Shown here: one piece after another, positions 8,870-17,478 of the stretch | Layout of the letters: each line of letters starts with the position of its first letter | How positions within the stretch are numbered: the stretch's first letter is position 1 | Source of the DNA: Rhizobium sp. RCAM05350 | GTDB lineage: Bacteria; Pseudomonadota; Alphaproteobacteria; Rhizobiales; Rhizobiaceae | DNA length: 64,000 nucleotides | Direction: 5' to 3' | Assembly: GCA_024426085.1 (NCBI GenBank) | Contig: CP087974.1 | Coordinates: 3,692,001-3,756,000, forward strand | The notes under the pieces: generated by a model | Databases searched by the model: none | Told to the model about the DNA's origin: nothing | What the model saw: only the letters and a program-made list of their open reading frames with translations | Made by a program: the position numbers and the translations under genes

Positions 8870-9151
8870 CTAGGCTTGGATCACGTCCTGCCAGTCGGGG
8901 TGGCGTTGAACCTGGGCGCGCATGAAAGGGCAGAGCGGAATGATTTTCCAGCCGCCTTTTCGCGCCTCGTCAATAGCGTGCGCTGCCAGCGCCTGACCGA
9001 CGCCTTTGCCGCGCAACGCGTCGGGAACGGCGGTATGATCGATGATGATCAGAGGCGGCGATGACCGGGAATAGGTCATTTCACCCGTATGGCCTTCGAC
9101 TATTGTGCTGTAACGGCCATGCGAACCGGTTTCTGTGCTCTGAATATCCAT
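8870..9151 (-). CDS. GNAT-family N-acetyltransferase, YjdJ type
   Basis: The 93-residue protein matches the short GNAT subfamily. It has SPPLIIIDHTAVPDALRGKGVGQALAAHAI, with the acetyl-CoA-binding R-G-K-G-V-G loop, and ends with IIPLCPFMRAQVQRHPDWQD. The start at 9151 (MDIQSTETGS) has a TGGAGAAA box 8 bases upstream and gives the normal family length; an ATG 13 codons further upstream is possible. The acceptor substrate is not known for this family. It is convergent with fliJ and shares the hairpin region with it. Confidence 0.85.
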   Translation of the reverse strand: MDIQSTETGSHGRYSTIVEGHTGEMTYSRSSPPLIIIDHTAVPDALRGKGVGQALAAHAIDEARKGGWKIIPLCPFMRAQVQRHPDWQDVIQA

Positions 9152-9306
9152 CGCATTTCTCCATTCTGTCGGCTTGACGGGTTGTTTCATGCCGATCGCC
9201 TCGGTGGTTTTGTTGTCTCGTTGCCGGACATGAGGTTGCGTGCCTCGCTGTTCGGCATCACGAAAGATGGTATGCAATCCTGCCCTTGCAACCGAAGACA
9301 AGATTC

Positions 9307-9754
9307 ATGCGCCTCATCACGCCGCTTTTCCTGGTTCTTTCCGCCTTTTTCCTTGCTCTCGGCCTTGTGCTGCCGCTGGTCCGGTTTGAGAAACTCGTCT
9401 TTTTCAACGAAACGCCGTCACTTCTCGGGATCGTGTCTTCGCTCTGGGGAGAGGGCAACCAGATGCTGGCCATCATCGTGACTTTTTTCCATCGTGTTTC
9501 CCTTCGTCAAACTGATCGGAGTAGCGTTTGAGGCAACCGCACCGGCTAACGACGAATGGGCGAGCGTGATCGTTTCCCGTCTTCTGCCGATTCTCGGAAA
9601 ATGGTCGATGATGGATGTGATGCTGGTGGCGCTCGTCATCTTCGCGGCCAAGACCAGCGGAATGGCGCAGGCTTTCACCCAGCCGGGCCTGTGGTTCTAT
9701 GCGGGATCAGCGGTTCTGACGGGGCTTCTCCAAATGCGGTTGCGGCCGCATTAA
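9307..9754 (+). CDS. Paraquat-inducible protein A-like membrane protein (one frameshift)
   Basis: The protein has about 148 residues with three or four membrane segments. FLVLSAFFLALGLVLPLVRF and FETPSLLGIVSSLWGEGNQ-like features of PqiA proteins are visible, then MDVMLVALVIFAAKTSG and a last helix near PGLWFYAGSAVLTGL. The frame breaks at 9483-9488, where a T run is one base too long; the repaired part reads IIVTFSIVFPFVKLIGV. The ATG at 9307 has only a weak ribosome site; a TTG at 9286 is an alternative. Role: envelope membrane protein of unknown substrate. Confidence 0.72.
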
Positions 9755-9790
9755 ATGCGGCCGCTTAGGTCTTGCAAATGGGGGGTCGGG

Positions 9791-10066
9791 CTAGTGGCGG
9801 TACTGCTGGATGCGGGTCGTGCGCAGGCCGGCAAGGCCATGATCGCTGATTGAAGATTGCCAGGACAGGAATTCTTCGACGGTCAAGGTATAGCGTTCAC
9901 AGGCTTCTTCCAGGCTCAGCAGTCCGCCACGCACGGCGGCGACGACTTCTGCCTTTCTGCGGATCACCCAACGGCGGGTATTGGCCGGAGGCAGGTCAGC
10001 AATTGTCAAAGGGCTGCCATCGGGTCCGATGACATATTTCACGCGGGGTCGTATCATTTCGGTCAT
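9791..10066 (-). CDS. sciP: CtrA inhibitor SciP (DUF1153)
   Basis: SciP binds DNA and blocks CtrA-activated transcription in G1 cells. The 91-residue protein matches the family closely, with VKYVIGPDGSPLTIADLPP, TRRWVIRRKAEVVAAVRGGL and LSLEEACERYTLTVEEFLSW, ending in GLRTTRIQQYR. A GACTC (GANTC) site lies at 10069-10073, immediately upstream of the start codon, so CcrM-linked timing of expression is plausible. It lies 1.8 kb from ctrA, within the same cell-cycle block. Confidence 0.93.
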   Translation of the reverse strand: MTEMIRPRVKYVIGPDGSPLTIADLPPANTRRWVIRRKAEVVAAVRGGLLSLEEACERYTLTVEEFLSWQSSISDHGLAGLRTTRIQQYRH

Positions 10067-10567
10067 TGGACTCTCTACACATACTCAAGACCATATGGGT
10101 TCAACTTACCCTGCCACATTTAACATTTGCCTAAGCGCATGGTAACAATTTGCTAATAATTTTAGAGACTTCAGGGGCTCGCCTCAACCAGTTGCGGATT
10201 TGCAGCGCCGATGTCGCCGGCGATGACGCATTGTCTCGCGTTGCAATGCTTATTTCCGGTATCTTGGCGGGAATATGCTGTAAAATTGGCGTCCGCATAG
10301 GAGCTATGCAAATGTAATGGTTCATTTTTCATAAAATTGTTGTTATATAGCTACTGTAATTGAGCATACGCATCATATTGATGCTCCGGAATGCTCTCGC
10401 TGTATCACATTATTTCAAGAATGCCGTCTTTTTGCTTCGATTGTGTCCTTTGCGGGTCCTTTCGGGGTTTTGTCGGTGGCGGAAGTAATTGTGCTGCTTC
10501 CGAAAAATCCGGAATGAGAGTTTTTTGGAACGCCGGCGCTCTGGCTGGCAAGTTGGTGATCAAAAAT
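10067..10567. promoter_or_regulatory. AT-rich intergenic region with a dyad upstream of the LuxR gene
   Basis: About 500 bases separate the divergent sciP and LuxR genes. No convincing gene is visible. The stretch 10130-10400 is clearly AT-richer than its surroundings. A perfect dyad, GCATCA-TAT-TGATGC, lies at 10370-10384, about 185 bases before the LuxR start; it could be an operator. An alternative LuxR start (ATG near 10514) would put it closer to the gene. Nothing else is identified here. Confidence 0.35.
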
Positions 10568-11307
10568 ATGAGAGACCCTGACAAGCTGGCCTTGCGAAGC
10601 GAGGCTTATGCTGATTTCCTTTCAGGCATGAACAGTTCCGCAGTCCAGACGGAGTATGAAGTGCTCCACCTGATGCGCCAGTGCACGGCGCAATTCGGTT
10701 TCAGCCACTTCATGATCGCGCATTCCCTTCGGCGAGCAGCAGCGCTTTGCCGAGCGTCTCGTTTTGAGCAGCTGGCCATCGGAGCTTGTACGGGAATATG
10801 ACACCGCCACGGTTTTTCACGTCAGCGCGCTGATCGAACGGCTGCGTCACACGAAGATGCCGATCTTTGGCGAGACCAGAGCCTTGCTCAATGGGGCTGC
10901 CACGCTTGAGGCTATCGATACGCTGTTTGCCGGGCAGGCGATGCGCAACACCTTTGCCACCATGCTGCACACGACCTATGGCGAGGCGTTTGCAGTCCTG
11001 CTTTCCGGTGCGCGCGGCGAGCCCGACAGGGCCGAGACCGCCGATCTCTATCTCACGTTGCTGCAGCTGTTCGAAAGCCTTGAGCGCACTTTCGAAGTCG
11101 GCGCCTCGGCGCGCGATAAGCTGTCGACGCGTGAGATCGAATGTCTGCGCTGGGCCGCGGCTGGCAAGAGCAGCGACGAAATTGCCATCATCCTCGGCAT
11201 TTCCGCCTATACGGTCTCCAGTTACTTCAAGACCGCGACCCTGCAAGCTCGATTCCGTCAATCGCATGCAGGCGATCGCCCGTGCCATGCGGATGAAGCT
11301 GATCTGA
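10568..11307 (+). CDS. LuxR-family transcriptional regulator (two frameshifts)
   Basis: The protein has about 245 residues: an N-terminal autoinducer-domain-like region ([16 protein letters not shown]... FGFSHFMIA) and a C-terminal LuxR helix-turn-helix with [20 protein letters not shown] and [19 protein letters not shown], then [16 protein letters not shown]. No luxI-type synthase gene is near, so it would be a LuxR solo. The frame breaks near 10721 and at 11242 (CCGCAA read as CCTGCAA). The unrepaired frame runs on into mnmA, which is an artefact. The start is uncertain. Confidence 0.85.
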
Positions 11308-11432
11308 GCGGCGGCAACGTCCCTTGCCCTTGTTCAATTCCCCGCGACTTTCTATATAGCGGCCTTGCGGAACGGTCCGTCTGGACCAGAATCCGCTTTG
11401 CTGCGGCGTTGGCCGTTTGCAGGAAACAGGGT

Positions 11433-12691
11433 ATGGTCACAGCGAAATTGCCGAACAACCCGCCGATGGACCGGAATGCCGGATTGGATGCCGTGAACAG
11501 TCTCGATTTTGATCGCAAGCCCGAAGATACGCGCGTCGTCGTTGCCATGTCCGGCGGCGTCGATTCCTCTGTCGTGGCAGGTATCCTGAAACGCCAGGGC
11601 TACGACGTCCTTGGTATCACCCTGCAGCTCTACGATCACGGTGCCGCCGTCCACCGCGCGGGTTCCTGCTGCGCCGGCCAGGACATCGACGATGCCCGCC
11701 GCGTCTGCGACGTTCTCGGCATTCCGCATTACGTGCTCGATTATGAACAGCGGTTTCGCGAAACGGTGATCAACCCCTTCGCCGAAAGCTATGTCGCCGG
11801 CGAAACGCCGATCCCCTGCGTTGCCTGCAACCAGACTGTCAAATTCGCCGATCTTCTGGCAACGGCCCGCAGAGCTTGGCGCCGATGCGCTGGCGACCGG
11901 CCATTACATCCGCTCAAAGGCCAATCCGCAGCCGGGTGCACCCGGCCGCCGCGCATTGTTCCGCCCAACCGACGCCGATCGCGACCAGAGCTACTTCCTG
12001 TTTGCTACGACGCAGGAGCAGATCGACTATCTGCGTTTCCCGCTCGGCAACCTCACCAAGGCGGAAACCCGGCAGCTTGCCGAGGACATGGGTCTCGTCG
12101 TCGCCAAGAAGGCCGACAGCCAGGACATCTGTTTCGTGCCGCAGGGCAAGTATGCCGATATCATCAACAAGCTGAAGCCGAATGCGTCGCTGGCGGGCGA
12201 TATCGTTCACCTGGATGGCCGCGTGCTCGGCAGCCATGACGGCATCCTGCATTACACGATCGGCCAGCGTCGCGGCATTGGCGTCGCCACCGGCGAACCG
12301 CTCTACGTCGTTCATCTCGACGCCCGCTCGCGCCGCGTCATCGTCGGCCCGAAGGAAGCGCTGGAAACCCGCCGCGTCTATCTGCGTGATATCAACTGGC
12401 TGGGCGACGGCGATATTTTTCGACGTGGCGGCTGATGGTTTTGCCTGTTTCGCCAAGGTCCGCTCCACCCGCCAGCCGGCGCCGGCTATTCTGCGCGCCG
12501 ATGCAAGCGGCGTCTCGGTCGAGCTTCTGGAAGGCGAGGCGGGCGTTGCCCCCGGCCAGGCCTGCGCGCTCTATTCCGGCATCGGCGAAGACGCCCGCGT
12601 CTATGGCGGCGGCTTCATCCTGCGCTCCGAACGCGAGGCGGCGGCTGAAGCCGCTCTCAAGGGCCTGCTGCAGAGCGTGGTTGCGGCCTGA
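11433..12691 (+). CDS. mnmA: tRNA 2-thiouridylase MnmA (two frameshifts)
   Basis: MnmA adds sulfur to U34 of tRNA-Lys, -Glu and -Gln. The PP-loop ATPase motif SGGVDSS is near residue 45, the first catalytic cysteine is in [11 protein letters not shown] and the second in [22 protein letters not shown] and the C-terminal beta-barrel (YGGGFI) are also typical. The start ATG at 11433 has an AGGAAA box. The frame breaks at 11871 (extra A in CGCGAG) and near 12416 (T run one too long). The thiolation pathway also needs a TusA-type relay; a TusA homologue lies at 27 kb. Confidence 0.95.
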
Positions 12692-12861
12692 TTGAGGGCA
12701 GGGGACGATCGATCGTGTGTCGTGTCTGGGCATTGTCCACCGTCCCTTGAAAAACTTCCGGTTTTTTAAAACGGCTCGGCTTGACACCGGCATGAGCCGC
12801 ACCTTATAAGCCGCCCACTGACGGTGACGACTGCGGCCAAGAGCCCAAGTCACAGTCTGAT

Positions 12862-12938
12862 GGCGGGGTAGCTCAGGTGGTTAGAGCAGCGGAATCATAA
12901 TCCGCGTGTCGGGGGTTCGAGTCCCTCTCCCGCTACCA
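12862..12938 (+). tRNA. tRNA-Met (CAT anticodon)
   Basis: A complete 77-base cloverleaf with encoded CCA: acceptor GGCGGGG, D-arm GCTC...GAGC, anticodon stem GCGGA/TCCGC around loop ATCATAA (anticodon CAT), T-arm with GGTTCGAGTCC. The sequence fits the elongator tRNA-Met of rhizobia. A tRNA-Ile2 (lysidine-modified CAT) is the alternative. The lower-G+C island begins directly after it. Confidence 0.93.
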
Positions 12939-12997
12939 AAATCCTTCAACAAAAACAATTATTTAGAAATATATTTGATCTCTAATGTAGAGAGAAT

Positions 12998-13018
12998 GTG
13001 CTAGAGCAGTCCTAGCAC
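12998..13018. repeat. Short perfect inverted repeat after tRNA-Met
   Basis: GTGCTAG at 12998-13004 and CTAGCAC at 13012-13018 form a 7-base-pair stem with a 7-base loop. It has no T run, so a terminator role is weak. It lies at the left edge of the accessory island. Confidence 0.4.
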
Positions 13019-13411
13019 AGCCGCAAATTTCCCTTTGATTTCAATTGTTTCGTCAAAACACGCTCGGACCTATTGGCACTCCAAGTGCGACAGCAGTCCG
13101 GCGAAGGCCCTGACGGCAGACCAAAGGTCCCCTGTTGTAGCGTGACGCCGCCTTTTGCATTTTTGTCAGCGCCTTCTGCAGCAGCTATGTTGTAGCTCTC
13201 CGCGACCTTTTGGAAATTGGACACTGAGAATCATAAACCCCAAAATCCGGTTAGTGCCTCGAAAAATGTTCTGGAGGCGCTCAAAGGTTCCTCGAATGCC
13301 CTTTGAAGACATCCTCATTATCTGGTGGCGTATCAGCCGATACAAGTTGCACGACTTTGAAGCCACCGCATCTTGTAGCGCAAATTCGAATGGCAGTTCG
13401 GGCAAGATCAA
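13012..13411 (-). CDS. Uncertain small hypothetical gene in the island
   Basis: Two overlapping minus-strand frames could join into one protein of ~130 residues if one indel near 13200 is allowed. The first part reads ILPELPFEFALQDAVASKSC, the second VAESYNIAAAEGADKNAKG. The only start is a TTG near 13411 and no good ribosome site is visible. I recognise no domain. It lies just downstream of the large nuclease-like gene on the same strand. It may be a decayed gene or non-coding. Confidence 0.25.
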
Positions 13412-13450
13412 ATGGCAACAGTTCTAACAAGCAACACCCTCGACGGTGCC

Positions 13451-15784
13451 TTAAACTTTCTCCCGTGGCTCAAAGTAAATCTCGTGAGTAGAGTTCGCCA
13501 ATTCCTGGGCGTCGTAAGCCGTCAGATCCAACCCCAGCTCCCGGTTTGTGCGCTCGAAAAAATGATACGGCTCTAACTCTCGTGCCGATAACAATATGAC
13601 TCGGCGATCCCAGCGATGGGTGTTCACCGTTTTGGCCAGCTCTATCTCGTCGGATGTAAATGGAGAAAGTTTCGCCAATACAATGAACGATTCAAAGCGA
13701 TGCTTTGCAGCAGCAGGCAGCGACCTGCTGCAGGTGTTCGATATCATTGGCGTCGATAGTCCCCCTGCATCCTTGCACTCACCAATCAGAATTGCCGTCT
13801 TTGCGGACCGATAATCGGGGCAAATCATGACAAAGTCTGTCTCGCATGTCGGGGAGGCCACCCACCGGATCTGTTGGCAAGAGATCGTAAGACACGCCGT
13901 AGGCTTCCTTCTCCTGTACTTGATAGGTTATGGAAAAGCTGTTGAAGCAGCAGCGCCACCGGGACAGCCCCTTGATTGTTTTTTTCTAGTCCGAGGATAC
14001 CGCTCCGACGATAGGCAGGTTCGCCTTCAACCAGTTGCCGCGTCGCGTCAGAAGGAGTTGCCGCAAAGTGAGCACAGAGAGTGTTGGTGTAAGGCATCAA
14101 GCGCGGTCCAGCTTGTTAGAGAACAAACGGAGCATTTCAGATCTGAACCAATCCGGAAGAGGCCCTTCTCCACCAGATGGCTGAACACCATCGCAGGGTT
14201 AAGGTCAGTGTCATAGTCGCGCTTCGATGAACAGCCGACGGTAATCGGAAAATTTTGGTCCAGTCTGAGAATCGGCAGAGCCGATCAACTGTAAGGCAGC
14301 TCTTCGACTGAATGACGTGTTCGGTCCGTAAGTTTTCAAGAGTTTGCGGACGCCTGAAATCTTGAAGGCTCGTGTCCCGTCCACACCTCCCATCCTCGCA
14401 ATTAGTTGCCTGGTGATCAGTCCGCTACCGCTTGGCTTGGCGTTAAACCCCATGAGCGCGAATATTCTTTCGAACAGACTAGGAACCGGTAGTGCATAGA
14501 GACTTAGGTCGTGACTCCGTACTTCGATGATAACTCCTAACCGGCCGCGCTCCAGCCTCATGCCCTTGTGACCGAAGGACATGGCGTGTGAGACGAACTG
14601 GTTAAGTTCAAGGACGTAAGGTGGAACAAACAGGTAGTCGGCTCCATTTCCTCCTCCACCGATCACCGATATCGAAGCAACAAGGTGGTGATGATGAAAA
14701 TCTATATCAGTCATGAAGGGCTTGTCTTTAAGTGCAAAACTGATGCGCGGACGCATTGTCTCCGCCCACAACGCCCAAACTGGACTCGCCGCCCAAATGC
14801 ATCAAGTGTGGACGGATATTGTGCCCGTTCCAACTTCCTGAGCCGATTTGGCAAACCGCAAACTCATCCCCTATCGCTTTTCTTGCGTTTGGTTCTAGAT
14901 CGTTGCGCGACCATATGACAGGCAGTTTGCGGAGGCCCTCGTGGCCTGACAGGTCCTGTCGTAGGCGCTCGATATACGCAGTTCGCAGCTCAACTGTCCG
15001 GTCGAGAACCGCGAGGTCGAGAAACAGCAACCGAATGCCGCAAGCGCGTAGATTCCAGAAGTTTATTAGATCCTCAATTTCGTCACTATGACCAGCATAG
15101 ACACCTGGATAGATCCAACCAGCGGCCGACGAATAGTGCGGCTTTAGGTCGTAGCTGCAAAGTAATGCGAGACAGGGGTGATTGAGTATGTCAGCAGGCA
15201 CCGCACTGTCAGGCGCTATTGTTATGACTGTGGCGTTTGTTGCTTGTGCGAGAAGTTGCTCATAGTCAATTCCGGTTTCAGTTGGATCGGGAAAACCTCC
15301 AAACTGGAGCAGAAAGACATCTGCCAAGGGATCATCCGCACTCCACTTGGCGATTTGTACTCCTGCTTCGACTAGCTGAGTCCACTCGGCCGTTTTTCGA
15401 TGATGCGCGATCAAGTTTTGAATATCCAACAACCGAGAAGTTGGTGTTTTGGGGAAGAAGAGCGCCCCCGTGTTGAATGGGCTCGTCAGGTAGTCGAAGC
15501 TGGCGACAAACGCTGCGATATCGGGATGATCGCCCACGGGAAAAAGAAAATCCGGAGAAAATAGGCGCACTAGCTCGATCGCTTCCGATCTATCGGCAGG
15601 GATAATCGGATTATAGCGTCCGCCCCAGAAGGCGGGGGCGGTAAACGATATCGACTCGAGAAGTTTCCATATGGCTAAGACTAGAAGTGCGTGGGGCTTA
15701 TCTCAAGGGAGGCTGATAGCCTTTTCGTCCCCCCCAAACTCTAGCGCGTAGAGCTAACGACCCTTCAAGACAGGTTTGAAACAT
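13451..15784 (-). CDS. Large uncharacterised protein with zinc ribbon and PD-(D/E)XK-like nuclease domain (several frameshifts)
   Basis: When indels are allowed, one protein of ~750 residues spans this region. Its N-terminal half contains TAPAFWGGRYNPIIP and DLAVLDRTVELRTAYIERLR and matches no family I can name. A Cys4 zinc ribbon follows, with Cys codons at 14132, 14123, 14072 and 14063 (CSVC...CSLC). The last ~150 residues look like a restriction-endonuclease fold: CETDFVMI, then IGECKDAGG (E-x-K), then ANDIEHLQQVADLLP. Breaks lie near 14750, 14220, 14055, 13915, 13865, 13765 and 13700. The start is unclear: the frame is open to 15702 without an ATG, and an ATG at 15784 is in another frame. 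G+C is lower than in the flanks. Confidence 0.6.
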
Positions 15785-15804
15785 TTTAGACCTAGTAGTG
15801 TAGT

Positions 15805-15851
15805 GGGGCCAGTGACGACGCCTGCCAAGAAGGAGCGTCGCCACCGGCCCC
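15805..15851 (-). terminator. Strong hairpin between the methylase and nuclease-like genes
   Basis: Arms 15805-15820 and 15836-15851 pair over 16 positions with two G-U pairs when transcribed from the minus strand. The loop is 15 bases. It begins four bases after the methylase stop. No T run follows, so it may be a terminator or an mRNA stabiliser. Confidence 0.55.
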
Positions 15852-15854
15852 GAG

Positions 15855-16675
15855 TTAACTCACGTTTGACGTCCTTTGCGAAATTATCACCTCCCTCACC
15901 GGTTTCCCTATACCGCCTGCAACTGAGTAGGTAAGGCTCACCTCGTGGAAACCGAAGGCGGAGAATATCTTGTAGACGTCTGGAACAGCGTTGAGGGAAA
16001 GGAGGAATGTACCTTTTAAACCCTTTAGCCGAGAGGCCATCGCTGCGTATTGATCTCTCGAGAACAAGGCCTTTCCATAGTCATCCTCACATCCGAAATA
16101 AGGTGGATCGAGATAGAACAGCGTCCCCGGCCGATCGTAGCGATCAATAAAAGCCAGCCAGTCCAAGTTCTCTAGAACGACGCCCGATAACCGCTCGTGA
16201 ACATCTTCGAGCTGCGGCGCGAGACGGTTGAGATTGAACCGCGCCGTCTCGCCCCTGACCACTCCGAAATTCTGTCCCGACACCTTGCCGCCGAAGGCCA
16301 GCTTCTGGAGATAAAGGAAGCGCTGCTGCGCTCCAGATCGGTCAACGTGGAAGGGTCGCAGGCCTTCAACCGGTCGAACTCCCGCCGCGATGTGATCTGG
16401 AATTTCAGGGTATCCATGAACTGCGGATAGTGCCGCTGTAGGATCCGGAAGAGGTTGACCACTTCGCCGTTACGGTCGTTGATGACTTCCGATCGGGGAG
16501 CCCTGGTGCGGCGGAAGAACACACCACCCATGCCAACGAAGGGCTCGGCATAGGTGACGTGAGGAATGGCGTTGATCATACTTACGAGACGAGCGGCGAG
16601 CTGGCGTTTGCCACCGATCCAAGCTGCGGGTGGCTGAGTATTTTGAACGTCTCTCAAATGGTCTTCGAAGGGCAT
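15855..16675 (-). CDS. DNA adenine methylase, Dam/D12 class, prophage type (one frameshift)
   Basis: An N6-adenine DNA methyltransferase of about 270 residues. The AdoMet-binding start AAWIGGKRQLAARLV and AEPFVGMGGVFF are visible, and the catalytic DPPY motif is in LFYLDPPYFGCEDDYGKALF. The frame breaks near 16335; the repaired junction reads RFLYLQKLAFGGKVSGQNFG. This form is common as an orphan enzyme in alphaproteobacterial prophages, but no other phage gene is recognisable here. It is upstream of, and on the same strand as, the nuclease-like gene. The recognition site is unknown. Confidence 0.88.
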
Positions 16676-16752
16676 ATGAAACTTTCAGAGAATCAGTCAC
16701 TAAGGCCCCGCCCTGCAGGGTAGACGTCCTGAAAGAGTTAGGTCGGCAGCAT

Positions 16753-17024
16753 GGCGTAATCCCGGATGCGTCAAGCGACGCTCGGGGTTGGCGAGCTGGT
16801 TGCGGATAACCCGGAGCTTTATGTCGAACTCTGCGTCTCGCTGGCAAGAAACCCAGACAAGCTGCGTGCAGCGAAGGACAAGGTTGCCGCGCAGCGCACG
16901 GTCGCTGCCGCTGTTTGATACGACGCGTTTCATCCGTCATCTGGAAAAGGCGTTCGAGCTGATGATCGAGCGTGCCCGCAAGGGGCAGGAACCGGATCAT
17001 ATTGCTGTGCCGGCCATCGCATAG
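16753..17024 (+). pseudogene. 3' remnant of a family-41 (SPINDLY/OGT-like) glycosyltransferase
   Basis: About 85 codons match the C-terminal end of TPR-containing O-GlcNAc-transferase-like glycosyltransferases: GELVADNPELYVELCVSLA, then [17 protein letters not shown], then SLPLFDTTRFIRHLEKAFEL and the ending RARKGQEPDHIAV. A frame break lies near 16905. The catalytic and TPR parts are absent; the methylase gene begins 80 bases away on the other strand. The gene was probably truncated when the island was inserted or by a deletion at its edge. Confidence 0.75.
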
Positions 17025-17093
17025 GAACCTCAGAGAGGCCCCCCGCTGCCCACCCTTCCGGCTACGCCCAGCGCGTCGCGCAAGGGGTGATGC

Positions 17094-17318
17094 TCAAGAA
17101 TGCAGGATTTTCTCGATCACCGTGGTGGATTCGTTGAGGTCGCAGAGTTCGTACATGCCTGTTTCCTCCACCTGTCGACAGACGAAATTGACTCTGGCTT
17201 CGTCATGGTCGAGCGCCATAAGCAGGGTCTCGCGCAACCCTATCGCTGTCAGCAGTGTCGGTTCCCGCAGGAGCTGCCCCTCCCGCCATGAACTCAGGCG
17301 TACGGTGACTGGCATCAT
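17094..17318 (-). CDS. Small hypothetical protein
   Basis: The 74-residue protein has a very good ribosome site (GGAGGAGAA, 6 bases before ATG 17318), which argues that it is real. The sequence MMPVTVRLSSWREGQLLREP is followed by a helical, Leu-rich middle and VNFVCRQVEETGMYELCDLN with two cysteines. No domain is recognised. It lies between the glycosyltransferase remnant and an AraC regulator. Confidence 0.55.
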   Translation of the reverse strand: MMPVTVRLSSWREGQLLREPTLLTAIGLRETLLMALDHDEARVNFVCRQVEETGMYELCDLNESTTVIEKILHS

Positions 17319-17478
17319 GGGTGATTCTCCTCCGAGGTCAGCATACCACGAAGTCGATCAGAATATTAGCGATCGGTTTTCCGGGAGAAGCAGGTTGGCG
17401 AAGCGTCCGGGCGGCACTGGTTTGCTGCTGGCGAGAGCGAGGTGACCGGACAGCAGGGAGCGTGTCATCGAGCGACGG

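Noticed and set aside
10764-12239. A continuous reading frame joining the LuxR regulator to MnmA
   Set aside because: It exists only because of the extra T at 11242. Restoring the LuxR end gives a stop at 11307 and MnmA has its own ribosome site and ATG at 11433.
12998-13018. Attachment site or terminator at the left island edge
   Set aside because: The inverted repeat has no T run, does not match the tRNA end, and no second copy was found near the right edge.
15703-15705. TGA in the upstream frame of the nuclease-like gene as a recoded codon
   Set aside because: A seven-C run just upstream (15729-15735) already makes the frame uncertain, and nothing resembling a selenocysteine element is present.
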